64,000 bases of DNA from Odoribacter sp. AF15-53 (lineage in GTDB: Bacteria; Bacteroidota; Bacteroidia; Bacteroidales; Marinifilaceae). Position numbers and translations under genes: made by a program. The notes under the pieces are model-generated. The model was not told the DNA's origin. It made no database searches and saw only the letters and a list, made by a program, of their open reading frames with translations. Where the stretch lies: assembly GCF_003479425.1 (NCBI RefSeq), contig NZ_QUHC01000001.1, positions 992,001 to 1,056,000 of the forward strand, in the 5' to 3' direction. This document shows positions 8,288 to 17,215 of the stretch, in pieces; the first letter of the stretch is position 1, and each line of letters starts with the position of its first letter.

Positions 8288-11200
8288 ATCTGCGATTTTT
8301 CATAGATAGACCGATCTTTTCAATCGTCATTTCGATTACAATTGTATTACTGGGCATCATCGCCTTGACAACCCTTTCAGTCGAGCAGTATCCCGACATC
8401 GCACCGCCGACGGTGCAAGTAACGACTTCCTATCCCGGAGCCAACGCCGAGACCGTGCAAAAGGCTGTCATCGTGCCGCTCGAAGAGGCGATTAATGGTG
8501 TGGAAAACATGTCGTACATCCACTCCGAAGCCTCCAATACGGGAGACGTGACAGTGAACATCTATTTCCGTCAGGGTGTCGATGCCGACATGGCTGCTGT
8601 GAACGTGCAGAACCGCGTATCGAAGGCACAAGGACTGCTGCCCGCCGAGGTAACGAAAATTGGCGTGCAGACCCTCAAACAGCAAAAGTCGCTGCTGAAA
8701 GTGCTGGCCCTGTACAGCCCCGACGACTCGTATGACATGCAGTTCATCAACAACTACATGAAGATCAACGTCGAGCCACGCATGAAGCGTATCGCTGGCG
8801 TCGGTGAGTTCAACGTGCTAGCATCGAACTACTCGATGCGGATCTGGCTCAAACCCGACGTCATGGCGCAATATAAACTGATTCCTTCGGATGTGACGTC
8901 TGCTCTCGAAAAGCAGAACCTCGAATCGGCGACAGGAGCATTCGGTGAAAACCACGAAAACGCATACCAATATACGATCAAGTGGAGTGGCCGCCTTTCA
9001 ACCCCCGAACAGTTCGAACAAATCGTCATCCGTTCCCTAGTGAATGGAGATATTTTACGTCTGAAAGATGTCGCCCGCGTGGAGATGGGTGACGAAGCGT
9101 ATTCTTACCGTGCCCTCACCAACGGCCACGCCGGATGTATCGGTGAGGCGTTTCAGAGTGCCGGATCAAACGCCACGGAAGTCGTGGAGAACATCGATGC
9201 TCTGATTACCGAGCTGACCGAAGAACTGCCCGACGGACTGGCGTTCGCCGACTTGCTGAGCGTAAACCGTTTCCTCTACGCCTCGATGGAAAACGTATTG
9301 TGGACGCTCATCGAAGCAATCTTGCTGGTTGTTCTGGTGGTATACGTCTTCTTGCAGGACATCCGTTCGACGCTCATCCCAACCATTGCCATCGTTGTCT
9401 CGCTGGTCGGCACGTTCGCCATCATGTCGCTTCTGGGTTTCTCGATCAACCTCCTGACTCTATTCGCCCTTGTGCTGGCGATCGGTACGGTGGTCGATAA
9501 TGCTATCGTGGTGGTCGAGGCGGTACAGGCGCGTTTCGACGTGGGCTACAAATCGGCATATATGGCTACGAACGATGCCATGCAGGGCATAACGGGAGCG
9601 ATCATCACCTCAACACTCGTCTTCATGGCTGTGTTCATTCCCGTTTCGATGATGGGCGGAACATCGGGCGTGTTCTATACGCAGTTCGGAATCACGATGG
9701 CCGTTGCTGTAGGTCTTTCGGCTGTCAATGCCCTGACGCTCTCGCCTGCATTATGCGCTCTGATGCTGCAACCCTATGTCGATGAGGATGGCAACGTGCG
9801 TAAGAATTTCACCGCCCGTTTCCGTAAAGCGTTCAATGCCGCCTTTTCGGTAATGGTGCAACGCTACGTACGAGGCGTCATTTGGTTCGTGCGCCATCGT
9901 ATCGTGGCATGGGGAACACTTGTTGCAGCTATCGTGCTCCTTGTCATTCTTATGAAGAACACACAGACGGGACTCGTTCCGGACGAGGATACGGGGTCGG
10001 TTATGGTAAGTATTACCACCAAGCCCGGTACGTCGCTTTACACAACGACTAAAGTATTATCGCAAATCGAAAAAGAAACCCAGCAAATGCCACAGGTGGA
10101 GCACTACGCCACCGTGAGCGGTTATTCGTTTAGCGGCTCAGGAGCAAGTGCCGGCATGATCATTCTTTCGCTCCGAGACTGGTCGGAACGCTCCAAAAGG
10201 GGCGACGATGTGCTGTCGGTCATTGACCGCATCAACGCTCTCTCGACGAAGATTCCCGATGCGCAGATCTTCGCAGCCGCACCTCCGATGATTACGGGGT
10301 ACGGCATGGTGAACGGTTTCGAGCTGCACGTGCAGGACAAAGCGGGCAAACCCGTCACAGAGTTGGATGAGGCCACACGTGGATTCATCGCAGCACTCTC
10401 GACACGTCCCGAAATCGGTGCAGCCTACTCGTCGTTCTCGTCAGGCTATCCGCAATATACACTCGACATCGACGCAGCCAAGTGCGAACGGGCGGGCATT
10501 TCTCCGTCGGATGTGCTGGCTACCATTTCAGGCTATTACGGCGGCCAATACGTCTCTAACTTTAACCGTTTCTCGAAACTCTACCGCGTGATGATTCAGG
10601 CTGACCCGTCATACCGCGTGACACCAGTATCTATGAATCACCTCTATATCCGTACATCTGGAGGCGAAATGGCTCCTATCGGGCAGTTCGTGCGGCTGAC
10701 CAAGACCTACGGCCCGCAGTCACTCAACCGTTTTAACCTTTACACTTCGATTGCCGTGAACGGTGCTGCCGCGGATGGCTATTCGTCAGGCGATGCCATC
10801 CGTGCAATTGGTGAAACGGCAGCAACGGCTTTACCCAAAGGGTACAGCTACGAGTTCGGAGGCATCACGCGCGAGGAGAGTACCTCGACGAGCAATACGG
10901 TGATGATTTTCGCCATCTGTTTCGTGCTGGTCTATTTGATTTTGAGCGCACTCTACGAAAGTTTCTTCATCCCGTTAGCTGTCGTACTGTCGCTACCGTT
11001 CGGTTTGTTCGGTTCGTTCCTTTTCGCCCAGTTGATGGGACTGGAAAACAACATCTACATGCAAACGGGTATCATCATGCTGATCGGTCTATTGGCAAAA
11101 ACGGCGATTCTCATTACTGAATACGCCGTTAAACGCCGCAAGGCGGGCATGTCGCTAATTCAAGCTGCGGTAGGAGCCGCCAAAGTACGTCTGCGCCCGA

Positions 11201-11469
11201 TTCTGATGACCGCACTAACAATGATTTTCGGTCTGCTACCACTGATGGTATCAACAGGAGTCGGAGCCAACGGTAACCGCACGCTTGGTTCTGGTGCCGT
11301 TGGCGGCATGCTGGTCGGAACACTCGCATTGCTCTTTATCGTACCCGTGCTGTTCGTCGCCTTTCAATGGTTGCAGGAGAAGATACGTCCCGTGCAGTTT
11401 GAGTACACCAACGAGTGGTCGATACAAGCTGAAATAGAGGATTTAAAAAATCGAAAAAAGGAGGAATGA
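8284..11469 (+). CDS. RND multidrug efflux pump, inner-membrane permease (HAE-1/AcrB family)
   Basis: A 1061-residue proton-driven pump of usual family length. It begins with the typical NLRFFIDRPIFSIVISI and has two sets of six membrane helices separated by large periplasmic porter/docking loops. In the proton-relay region TM4 reads AIGTVVDNAIVVVEAV (D405, N406), where AcrB has two aspartates; the TM10 lysine (LLAKTAILITEYA) and TM11 arginine (RLRPILMTAL) are present. The gene overlaps both neighbours by four bases (ATGA). Substrates cannot be deduced; related systems export antibiotics, bile salts and dyes. GC content is visibly higher than in the flanking native genes. Confidence 0.95.
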   Translation: MNLRFFIDRPIFSIVISITIVLLGIIALTTLSVEQYPDIAPPTVQVTTSYPGANAETVQKAVIVPLEEAINGVENMSYIHSEASNTGDVTVNIYFRQGVDADMAAVNVQNRVSKAQGLLPAEVTKIGVQTLKQQKSLLKVLALYSPDDSYDMQFINNYMKINVEPRMKRIAGVGEFNVLASNYSMRIWLKPDVMAQYKLIPSDVTSALEKQNLESATGAFGENHENAYQYTIKWSGRLSTPEQFEQIVIRSLVNGDILRLKDVARVEMGDEAYSYRALTNGHAGCIGEAFQSAGSNATEVVENIDALITELTEELPDGLAFADLLSVNRFLYASMENVLWTLIEAILLVVLVVYVFLQDIRSTLIPTIAIVVSLVGTFAIMSLLGFSINLLTLFALVLAIGTVVDNAIVVVEAVQARFDVGYKSAYMATNDAMQGITGAIITSTLVFMAVFIPVSMMGGTSGVFYTQFGITMAVAVGLSAVNALTLSPALCALMLQPYVDEDGNVRKNFTARFRKAFNAAFSVMVQRYVRGVIWFVRHRIVAWGTLVAAIVLLVILMKNTQTGLVPDEDTGSVMVSITTKPGTSLYTTTKVLSQIEKETQQMPQVEHYATVSGYSFSGSGASAGMIILSLRDWSERSKRGDDVLSVIDRINALSTKIPDAQIFAAAPPMITGYGMVNGFELHVQDKAGKPVTELDEATRGFIAALSTRPEIGAAYSSFSSGYPQYTLDIDAAKCERAGISPSDVLATISGYYGGQYVSNFNRFSKLYRVMIQADPSYRVTPVSMNHLYIRTSGGEMAPIGQFVRLTKTYGPQSLNRFNLYTSIAVNGAAADGYSSGDAIRAIGETAATALPKGYSYEFGGITREESTSTSNTVMIFAICFVLVYLILSALYESFFIPLAVVLSLPFGLFGSFLFAQLMGLENNIYMQTGIIMLIGLLAKTAILITEYAVKRRKAGMSLIQAAVGAAKVRLRPILMTALTMIFGLLPLMVSTGVGANGNRTLGSGAVGGMLVGTLALLFIVPVLFVAFQWLQEKIRPVQFEYTNEWSIQAEIEDLKNRKKEE

Positions 11470-12827
11470 TGAAAAAAACAATCATAATAGTAATAACCGT
11501 ATCGCTGTTTACCGCATGCGGTATCTATAAACCCTATACCCGTCCTGAAGTGCGAACCGATAATCTCTACGGAGTGGAGTACGCAACCAGCGACACCACG
11601 TCAATCGCCAACATCGGATGGCGCAAACTGTTCGCCGATCAGCACCTGCAACGGCTGATCGACACGGCATTGGTGCACAATACCGATTTGCAAGTTGCAC
11701 GACTTCGCATCACTGAGGCCGAAGCCACACTGAATGCAGCGCAATTGGCCTATCTGCCATTGTTCAACTTCGCTCCGTCGGGTAGTATAAGCAACTTCGA
11801 CGGTGCGAAAACCTCGTGGACGTACAGTGTTCCCGTTGCGGCGAGTTGGGAGGTCGATATTTTCAGTCGCTTGACCAATGCCAAACGGCGTTCGCATGCG
11901 GCCCTCCTACAAAGCGAGGCCTACCGCGATGCGGTGCAAACACAGTTGATAGCCAACGTTGCTGTTTATTACTATCGGTTGCTGAGCCTTGATGCACAAA
12001 TGACCGTTACGAAGCAGGCAGTGGAACGCTATCGGGAACAGAGGCGAGTAATGCAAGCATTGAAAGCGGCCGGAGGCGCAAACGAAGCGGGTATTGCCCA
12101 AACTGAAGCAATGCTATATGCCGCCGAAACAACACTACACGATTTGCAGTACTCGATTCGGCAAACGGAAAATTCGCTGACGCTTCTTTTGGGCGATACG
12201 CTGAACACGATCGAACGCTCGACGTTGGAGGCGCAGTCGGTTCCGATGGAATTAGCCGTAGGTATTCCGTTGCAACTGCTCTCCCGTCGTCCCGATATTC
12301 GCCAAAAAGAGCAGGCTCTCGTGCAGGCTTACTATGCGACGGCCGAAGCGCATGCTACCCTCTATCCGTCGCTGACGTTGAGCGGGTCGGCAGGCTGGAC
12401 GAACAGCGCAGGGGCTATCGTCGCCAATCCGGGAAAACTGTTGTTTTCAGCGGCAGGATCGCTCTTACAACCAATCTTCAATGCTGGACAGAACCGCTCT
12501 CGCATAAAAATCGCAAAGGCACAGCAGGAGGAGGCGAAACTTGCGTTTCAGCAAGCCCTACTCAATGCTGGTGCAGAGGTGAATAACGCTTTGACTCAGG
12601 TACAGACTGCACGCTCCAAAACAGATACTCGCAGGAAACAACTCCGTTCGCTCGAACGAGCGGTAAAAAGCACACAGCTCCTGATGCTGCACGGTTCGAC
12701 GACCTATCTCGAAGTACTGACAGCGCAACAGACATTATTGGATGCCCGACTCTCCGCCATCGCTGACCGCCTGTCCGAATTGCAGGGGGTCGTTTCGCTC
12801 TATCATGCGCTTGGTGGAGGAATATAA
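11466..12827 (+). CDS. Efflux outer-membrane factor (TolC/OprM/NodT type), lipoprotein
   Basis: A 453-residue outer-membrane channel component. The N-terminal lipobox FTACG marks a lipoprotein, as in OprM. Two outer-membrane-efflux repeats are visible, each with long amphipathic helices; LLSRRPDIRQKEQALVQAYY is the conserved NodT-family signature at the start of the second repeat. It is the last gene of the three-gene operon and overlaps the pump gene by four bases. A closing terminator is not obvious in the following intergenic stretch. Confidence 0.93.
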   Translation: MMKKTIIIVITVSLFTACGIYKPYTRPEVRTDNLYGVEYATSDTTSIANIGWRKLFADQHLQRLIDTALVHNTDLQVARLRITEAEATLNAAQLAYLPLFNFAPSGSISNFDGAKTSWTYSVPVAASWEVDIFSRLTNAKRRSHAALLQSEAYRDAVQTQLIANVAVYYYRLLSLDAQMTVTKQAVERYREQRRVMQALKAAGGANEAGIAQTEAMLYAAETTLHDLQYSIRQTENSLTLLLGDTLNTIERSTLEAQSVPMELAVGIPLQLLSRRPDIRQKEQALVQAYYATAEAHATLYPSLTLSGSAGWTNSAGAIVANPGKLLFSAAGSLLQPIFNAGQNRSRIKIAKAQQEEAKLAFQQALLNAGAEVNNALTQVQTARSKTDTRRKQLRSLERAVKSTQLLMLHGSTTYLEVLTAQQTLLDARLSAIADRLSELQGVVSLYHALGGGI

Positions 12828-13043
12828 TATACGAATTTAAATCGAAGCGGCCAATATGTAAGCATTATTTCATGAGAAGTTATTCACCTTTTAAGGAATA
12901 AATCACCACCGTAGATTGTTGTATGCAACAATACGAGAATTGAGCCACAGAGATTTACAATTTGAAAGATAAATAATTATGACTCATTATATTACAGCGA
13001 AGCATCTTGTTGATGCCCCGAATAGCTAGCTTATCAATAAAAA
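12828..13043. other. Intergenic stretch behind the efflux operon
   Basis: About 215 bases between convergent genes with no ORF above 20 codons. I see no repeat or RNA gene in it apart from the terminator that follows on the right. Confidence 0.4.
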
Positions 13044-13079
13044 ATTCTCCTCATTACCGCATCGGGTTTTGAGGAGAAT
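13044..13079 (-). terminator. Intrinsic terminator of the fecR1-susC1-thioredoxin operon
   Basis: Perfect 10-bp arms ATTCTCCTCA (13044-13053) and its complement (13070-13079) with a 16-base loop. On the minus strand the stem is followed by a T-rich run (complement of AATAAAAA). It lies 18 bp after the stop of the thioredoxin gene. Confidence 0.8.
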
Positions 13080-13096
13080 AATTAAAAACACAACCG

Positions 13097-15208
13097 CTAT
13101 TCAGACAACATTTCAATCAATGCGTTGTACTTATTTTTTGCTCCGGGAGCAGCATTTTCCATTGACTTTTGGGCATAGGCAATAGCTCTGGCCTTTTGCT
13201 CAGACGAGGGGGATTTCAGTAATCGGTAAAGAATCACGTCCAAGTTCAAACGAACTTTTGCGTCTGGATTTGATGCTACCGTTTTCTCGTAAAAATCCAG
13301 CATCTTATCACACTCTTTTTGATCATACAAGGAGACTATTTTGCTCAATAACACCAAAGAATAATCAGGTGTGAATTTTGCAGCATTTACCAGTTTCCAG
13401 ACTTGATTCATATTTTCTTTCGAAACAGAACCTTTCAAATAATTGATCGCAACAGGAAAAATCACCTGCTCGATCTTCTTGTCAACCGCGCTGTCACCAA
13501 CCACTTTGGCGAATTCCTTCCGGTTATTTACCAAAAACTTGAATTCTGCACCAGAAACATCATTCACGAATTTGTCATACAAAGCCCAAGCCGACACACT
13601 ATACAATTCAGGGGCTTTCAACGTTGCGAGATAAGACTTGGCTTCGCCATCCGCATTTTTCATTTCCCCGGCATCCGACATGGTCTGAAAATAATCAGCC
13701 ATCAGTTCAACCGACCGTTCACCCGCCTCGTATTTACTCTTCAAAATGTAGTAAGGAGTTTTCTGTTCCATCCCTCTTTTTATAGACTCCATGAATGAAC
13801 GGGCATCTCGCCCTCCCAAAATCTTGTAAACAATATTCCCGTCTCCATCCAGCAAAAACATGGTCGGGAAAGCATTAACATTGAATCTTTTTTGTAGATC
13901 TTTCCCTTCTCCTTTTTCCATATCTACTTTCAGGCTCACCAGATTCTGATTAAAGAAATCACCGATAAACTTTTGTTTAAACACTTGATTACTCATCATC
14001 TTACAAGGACCGCACCAAGTAGTGTAACAATCCATGAAAAGAAGCTTTCCTTGCTCTTTGGCTTTTTTCAATGCTCCAGCAAAAGAAGAATCCTCGAATT
14101 CAATACCATCCGTGTTCACCATATCGTTAATCGCTGCCAAATAATGCTTTTTGTAACTGGATTTTTCGGCTCTTCCTTTTAAATAGGTAACCAATCGTTC
14201 TTGTTCTTTTTTATCCAGATCTTTTATTTCCGGTAAGGTTAAATCTAAAGCTGAAGCGGTTTGCTCATCCCATGTAGACACCTGTTTTTCAAAAAAATCC
14301 ATCATTTTATCAAACGGCCCTTCTCCACGATATTTAGCAACCTCATATATCGAATAGGCGATATCCTTCTCCGGAAGTTGGGCTTTCTGAATATCCAAAT
14401 AAATATTCAATAACTTTTTACCGTCATACGCCTCCTTTCCACTTGCATAGGGATAAAGTTGTCTGAAATAAAGATTAGAAATAATCCGATTTACAGGCTC
14501 CAGACCATTTGATTTAACAAAACTCTCCTTATTTTCGACCATGTATTTAAACATCTCACTATCCGCATCTGTCAGCTGACGCTTGAAGAATTTCCAATAC
14601 TCTTTTTTCGACCAATCCGTTTTTTTCAATTTACCGAAAAGTTCATGAATAATTTTCATGTACACTTCTCCTCCTTCATCGGAGACACTTAACACATCGG
14701 CATAAGCACTTAAAAACTTCACGCTTCTTTCCCCTGCCGCGTATCTTTTATTCATCCCGGCCAAAGAAGTTTTGGGATTTAAAGCTTTCTCCAAAATAGC
14801 TTTAAATTCAGGTATCTGATGCCCTCCCACGATTCGATGCACGATTTGTCCATCACTATCCAATACAAGATAATGGGCTTGAAATCTAACATTGTACTTC
14901 TCTGCCAACGGACGTCCTTCCGGCGTGGTCACGTCAATAAAGAAATTCACAAAATGCTTGTCCATCCAATCGGCAAATTCCTGATCACTAAACACCAACT
15001 TATTCATTGAATGACAAGGGACAGCCCAGTCCGCAAAACAGTTGAAAAATATCAACTTACGCTCCTTCTTCGCTTTTTTCAACGCTTCCTCGAAAGAGTA
15101 AACATATTTCATTTTTACATCTGCCTTAACAGCATCCCCGTACATGCTTTGGGCGGTTTCGCCCAAAGCAATAAACACCATACTTACAAACAATACAATT
15201 TTTCTCAT
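13097..15208 (-). CDS. Tandem thioredoxin-fold envelope protein, first active site degenerate
   Basis: Exported protein of about 703 residues with a signal peptide (MRKIVLFVSMVFIALGETAQS). Two thioredoxin-7/DUF255-like domains are followed by helical regions. The first has WAVPC (residues 61-65; codons at 15014-15028) in place of WCxxC, so the N-terminal nucleophilic cysteine is missing. The second has an intact WCGPC (residues 398-402). A TTG start 33 bases upstream would overlap the preceding gene; the ATG at 15208 gives a proper signal peptide and clears the overlap. It closes the susC1/susD1 operon, suggesting thiol-disulfide chemistry on the imported substrate or the locus's own proteins. 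Only the second domain is predicted redox-active. Confidence 0.85.
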   Translation of the reverse strand: MRKIVLFVSMVFIALGETAQSMYGDAVKADVKMKYVYSFEEALKKAKKERKLIFFNCFADWAVPCHSMNKLVFSDQEFADWMDKHFVNFFIDVTTPEGRPLAEKYNVRFQAHYLVLDSDGQIVHRIVGGHQIPEFKAILEKALNPKTSLAGMNKRYAAGERSVKFLSAYADVLSVSDEGGEVYMKIIHELFGKLKKTDWSKKEYWKFFKRQLTDADSEMFKYMVENKESFVKSNGLEPVNRIISNLYFRQLYPYASGKEAYDGKKLLNIYLDIQKAQLPEKDIAYSIYEVAKYRGEGPFDKMMDFFEKQVSTWDEQTASALDLTLPEIKDLDKKEQERLVTYLKGRAEKSSYKKHYLAAINDMVNTDGIEFEDSSFAGALKKAKEQGKLLFMDCYTTWCGPCKMMSNQVFKQKFIGDFFNQNLVSLKVDMEKGEGKDLQKRFNVNAFPTMFLLDGDGNIVYKILGGRDARSFMESIKRGMEQKTPYYILKSKYEAGERSVELMADYFQTMSDAGEMKNADGEAKSYLATLKAPELYSVSAWALYDKFVNDVSGAEFKFLVNNRKEFAKVVGDSAVDKKIEQVIFPVAINYLKGSVSKENMNQVWKLVNAAKFTPDYSLVLLSKIVSLYDQKECDKMLDFYEKTVASNPDAKVRLNLDVILYRLLKSPSSEQKARAIAYAQKSMENAAPGAKNKYNALIEMLSE

Positions 15209-15225
15209 GTGATTTTTTTTACAAT

Positions 15226-16185
15226 TTATTCTTTTATACAACGAACACTATATGCTGCCGTCAAATTGGAAGTTCCTCTCATAATCCGGTCTTCTTTCAG
15301 GAAAAGCACGCGTGTAATCCCAATATCAACCGAATCACTTTCCACCTTGTGAGTGGACGACCAGAAATAAGTATTGACATCTTTGTTATAAAAATTATCC
15401 CCATACATATATTTCCCATATAATCTGGCTCCTCCATAAGTGGCATTGAAACCGATCCCCTCCTCTCCTCCTTTCAATAAACTTCCCTCGTAATTCCCAC
15501 GCCACTCGTCCAACTTATTTATTTCAGATATAGACATTCCCAATGTCTCTTCCAACTTCTTCCAATCATCATCCGTCGGAAGACGCCATCCTTCTGGAAT
15601 TGCCTTTAAAGCCCCCTCGTAAGTATACAGGTATCCATACTTAGTAGCATACTTACCATTCGTACTTTCTGCTTTTTCCAGTCGTTGTTGGGCAACCTCC
15701 TTTATTGCATCCGGGTAAAGATTATCATAAATTCGATTCAACGCGATCAATACATCCGGGAAAGTCGCCCCGTAAAACCGATCAAAATTTCCGAGAAAAT
15801 TCTCCGGAATAGTTCCGCCTTCCAACCACATTTCGAACACTTCGGGTATGGTAAAAGATCCTACAGACCCCTCAAATTCTCCTCGGTCAATCCCAGCACG
15901 TATAGAATCAGCCCATACTTCTGGATTAACAAGAATATCTTGAGCTCTAATACCCTCCTCTCCATAAGTATAACACCCGTCTAAAGCTCCCTGCGGGGAG
16001 CGATATCTAAGATTTTCGGCCATCCATGTTTGTCCTCCAATCGTAATACACCTGTACGTGTTCATATCCCGTGAATCCTGAAAATCAGAAAAACTGACAT
16101 CCGGTTTCACCAATACATGATTATTATCGTCATCACAAGCACAATACACGATAATACCTAATAATATCACAATTATCTTTTTCAT
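15226..16185 (-). CDS. FISUMP-domain lipoprotein
   Basis: A 319-residue exported protein with a short hydrophobic leader ending in CACDDDNN, a Bacteroidetes-type lipoprotein surface-export signal. The body carries the Fibrobacter succinogenes major paralogous domain: GGQTWMAENLRYR near the start, PEGWRLPTDDDWKKLEETLG, and the closing YFWSSTHK ... AAYSVRCIKE. Such proteins are typically surface-exposed and of unknown biochemical function. It lies between the metallohydrolase-like lipoprotein (11 bp away) and the tandem thioredoxin gene in one minus-strand operon with susC1/susD1. Confidence 0.85.
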   Translation of the reverse strand: MKKIIVILLGIIVYCACDDDNNHVLVKPDVSFSDFQDSRDMNTYRCITIGGQTWMAENLRYRSPQGALDGCYTYGEEGIRAQDILVNPEVWADSIRAGIDRGEFEGSVGSFTIPEVFEMWLEGGTIPENFLGNFDRFYGATFPDVLIALNRIYDNLYPDAIKEVAQQRLEKAESTNGKYATKYGYLYTYEGALKAIPEGWRLPTDDDWKKLEETLGMSISEINKLDEWRGNYEGSLLKGGEEGIGFNATYGGARLYGKYMYGDNFYNKDVNTYFWSSTHKVESDSVDIGITRVLFLKEDRIMRGTSNLTAAYSVRCIKE

Positions 16186-16196
16186 ACTTCTTCTTT

Positions 16197-17192
16197 TTAC
16201 AATTTTACGCCTAATTCATTGGCCACAATCTCGTATAGAATGTTGTATTTTTCCATTACTAAAGGCGAATTGCCCCATAATTTCTCAAATTCCGCCTTCG
16301 AATGATTCAACATTTCCGAGATATAAGCAACTAAATCTGTTTCGCTATCACTAGGAGATGATAGAGAGGTAAACTTACCCGCTGACACAAAACCAAATTG
16401 ACCGATAGCCAAACGAATTGCAGCTCGAAATTCAGCTAACTCTTCCGGTTCCATACTTGCCACGCCAAACCAAGAATCATCCAAGGCACTTGGAGAAAAA
16501 TACCATCTAGGCTTATCAGTCCCGTCTACATAATCATACCAATGTGGATCAAGATCAGTCCACATCTCACCATACCACACTTTATCTGATACGTCATTAA
16601 AAGCTGCTAACTGATCTTTATAATTCAGTATCTTAGATTTTACCATTTCCCGCATCATCGTTTCCGGCAAACTAGCTACGAGATCTTCTGTCCAATCTCC
16701 TGTCATCAATACAGTTCGATAATTTATCGTATAAGCTCCTTTCTCGTATAGTTTTTTGGAATCTTTCTGATCCACGATCGTTGCTGACTTCGTAACAAAA
16801 AAATTAAACGGATAAAGAAGTTTTGAAGCTACCCTTAAATACTCTTCAATTATGCCTAACGCCTTTAATTGTTCGTCGGGATCAATCAAATATTCATAAT
16901 TGTATTTGACATCACTATAAGAAGTAAATCCCCACGCTAAATCCAAAGTTTCATAACGATAAACATCTTTACCCGTCACATCTGTTTTTACAAATACTTT
17001 TCCAATCGTATCGTTAAAATAAACAGGTACACCGTATTGAGTATATATATCGTATATGCGATGTTTTACCGGATTGTTCGGATCGTCTTCTATCACATAT
17101 AAATTTTCAAGTTTAATTTTGGATGTTAATGCATCTTCTTTCTCGCATCCTAAAAACAGGAATACCAGAACTAAATATATCACGTATTTCAT
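16197..17192 (-). CDS. Degenerate substrate-import-associated zinc-metallohydrolase-like lipoprotein
   Basis: A 331-residue lipoprotein (lipobox FLGC, cysteine 16, followed by EKED). Size, position right after susD and overall pattern fit the SusD-associated zinc metallohydrolase lipoproteins of Bacteroidetes, which carry an HExxH zinc motif. Here the corresponding helix reads MMREMVKSK, so HExxH is replaced by RExxK (residues 181-185). The downstream segment with the third-ligand region is recognisable as SDSETDLVAYISEML. Two zinc ligands appear lost, so it is probably a binding or structural protein. The assignment rests on my recall of the family pattern and should be tested with an HMM. 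Confidence 0.65.
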   Translation of the reverse strand: MKYVIYLVLVFLFLGCEKEDALTSKIKLENLYVIEDDPNNPVKHRIYDIYTQYGVPVYFNDTIGKVFVKTDVTGKDVYRYETLDLAWGFTSYSDVKYNYEYLIDPDEQLKALGIIEEYLRVASKLLYPFNFFVTKSATIVDQKDSKKLYEKGAYTINYRTVLMTGDWTEDLVASLPETMMREMVKSKILNYKDQLAAFNDVSDKVWYGEMWTDLDPHWYDYVDGTDKPRWYFSPSALDDSWFGVASMEPEELAEFRAAIRLAIGQFGFVSAGKFTSLSSPSDSETDLVAYISEMLNHSKAEFEKLWGNSPLVMEKYNILYEIVANELGVKL

Positions 17193-17215
17193 AACTAATT
17201 CATTTTATCTACATA

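Noticed and set aside
15226..16185. Metallopeptidase or enzyme function for the FISUMP lipoprotein
   Set aside because: Only the FISUMP domain pattern is visible; no catalytic residues could be supported.
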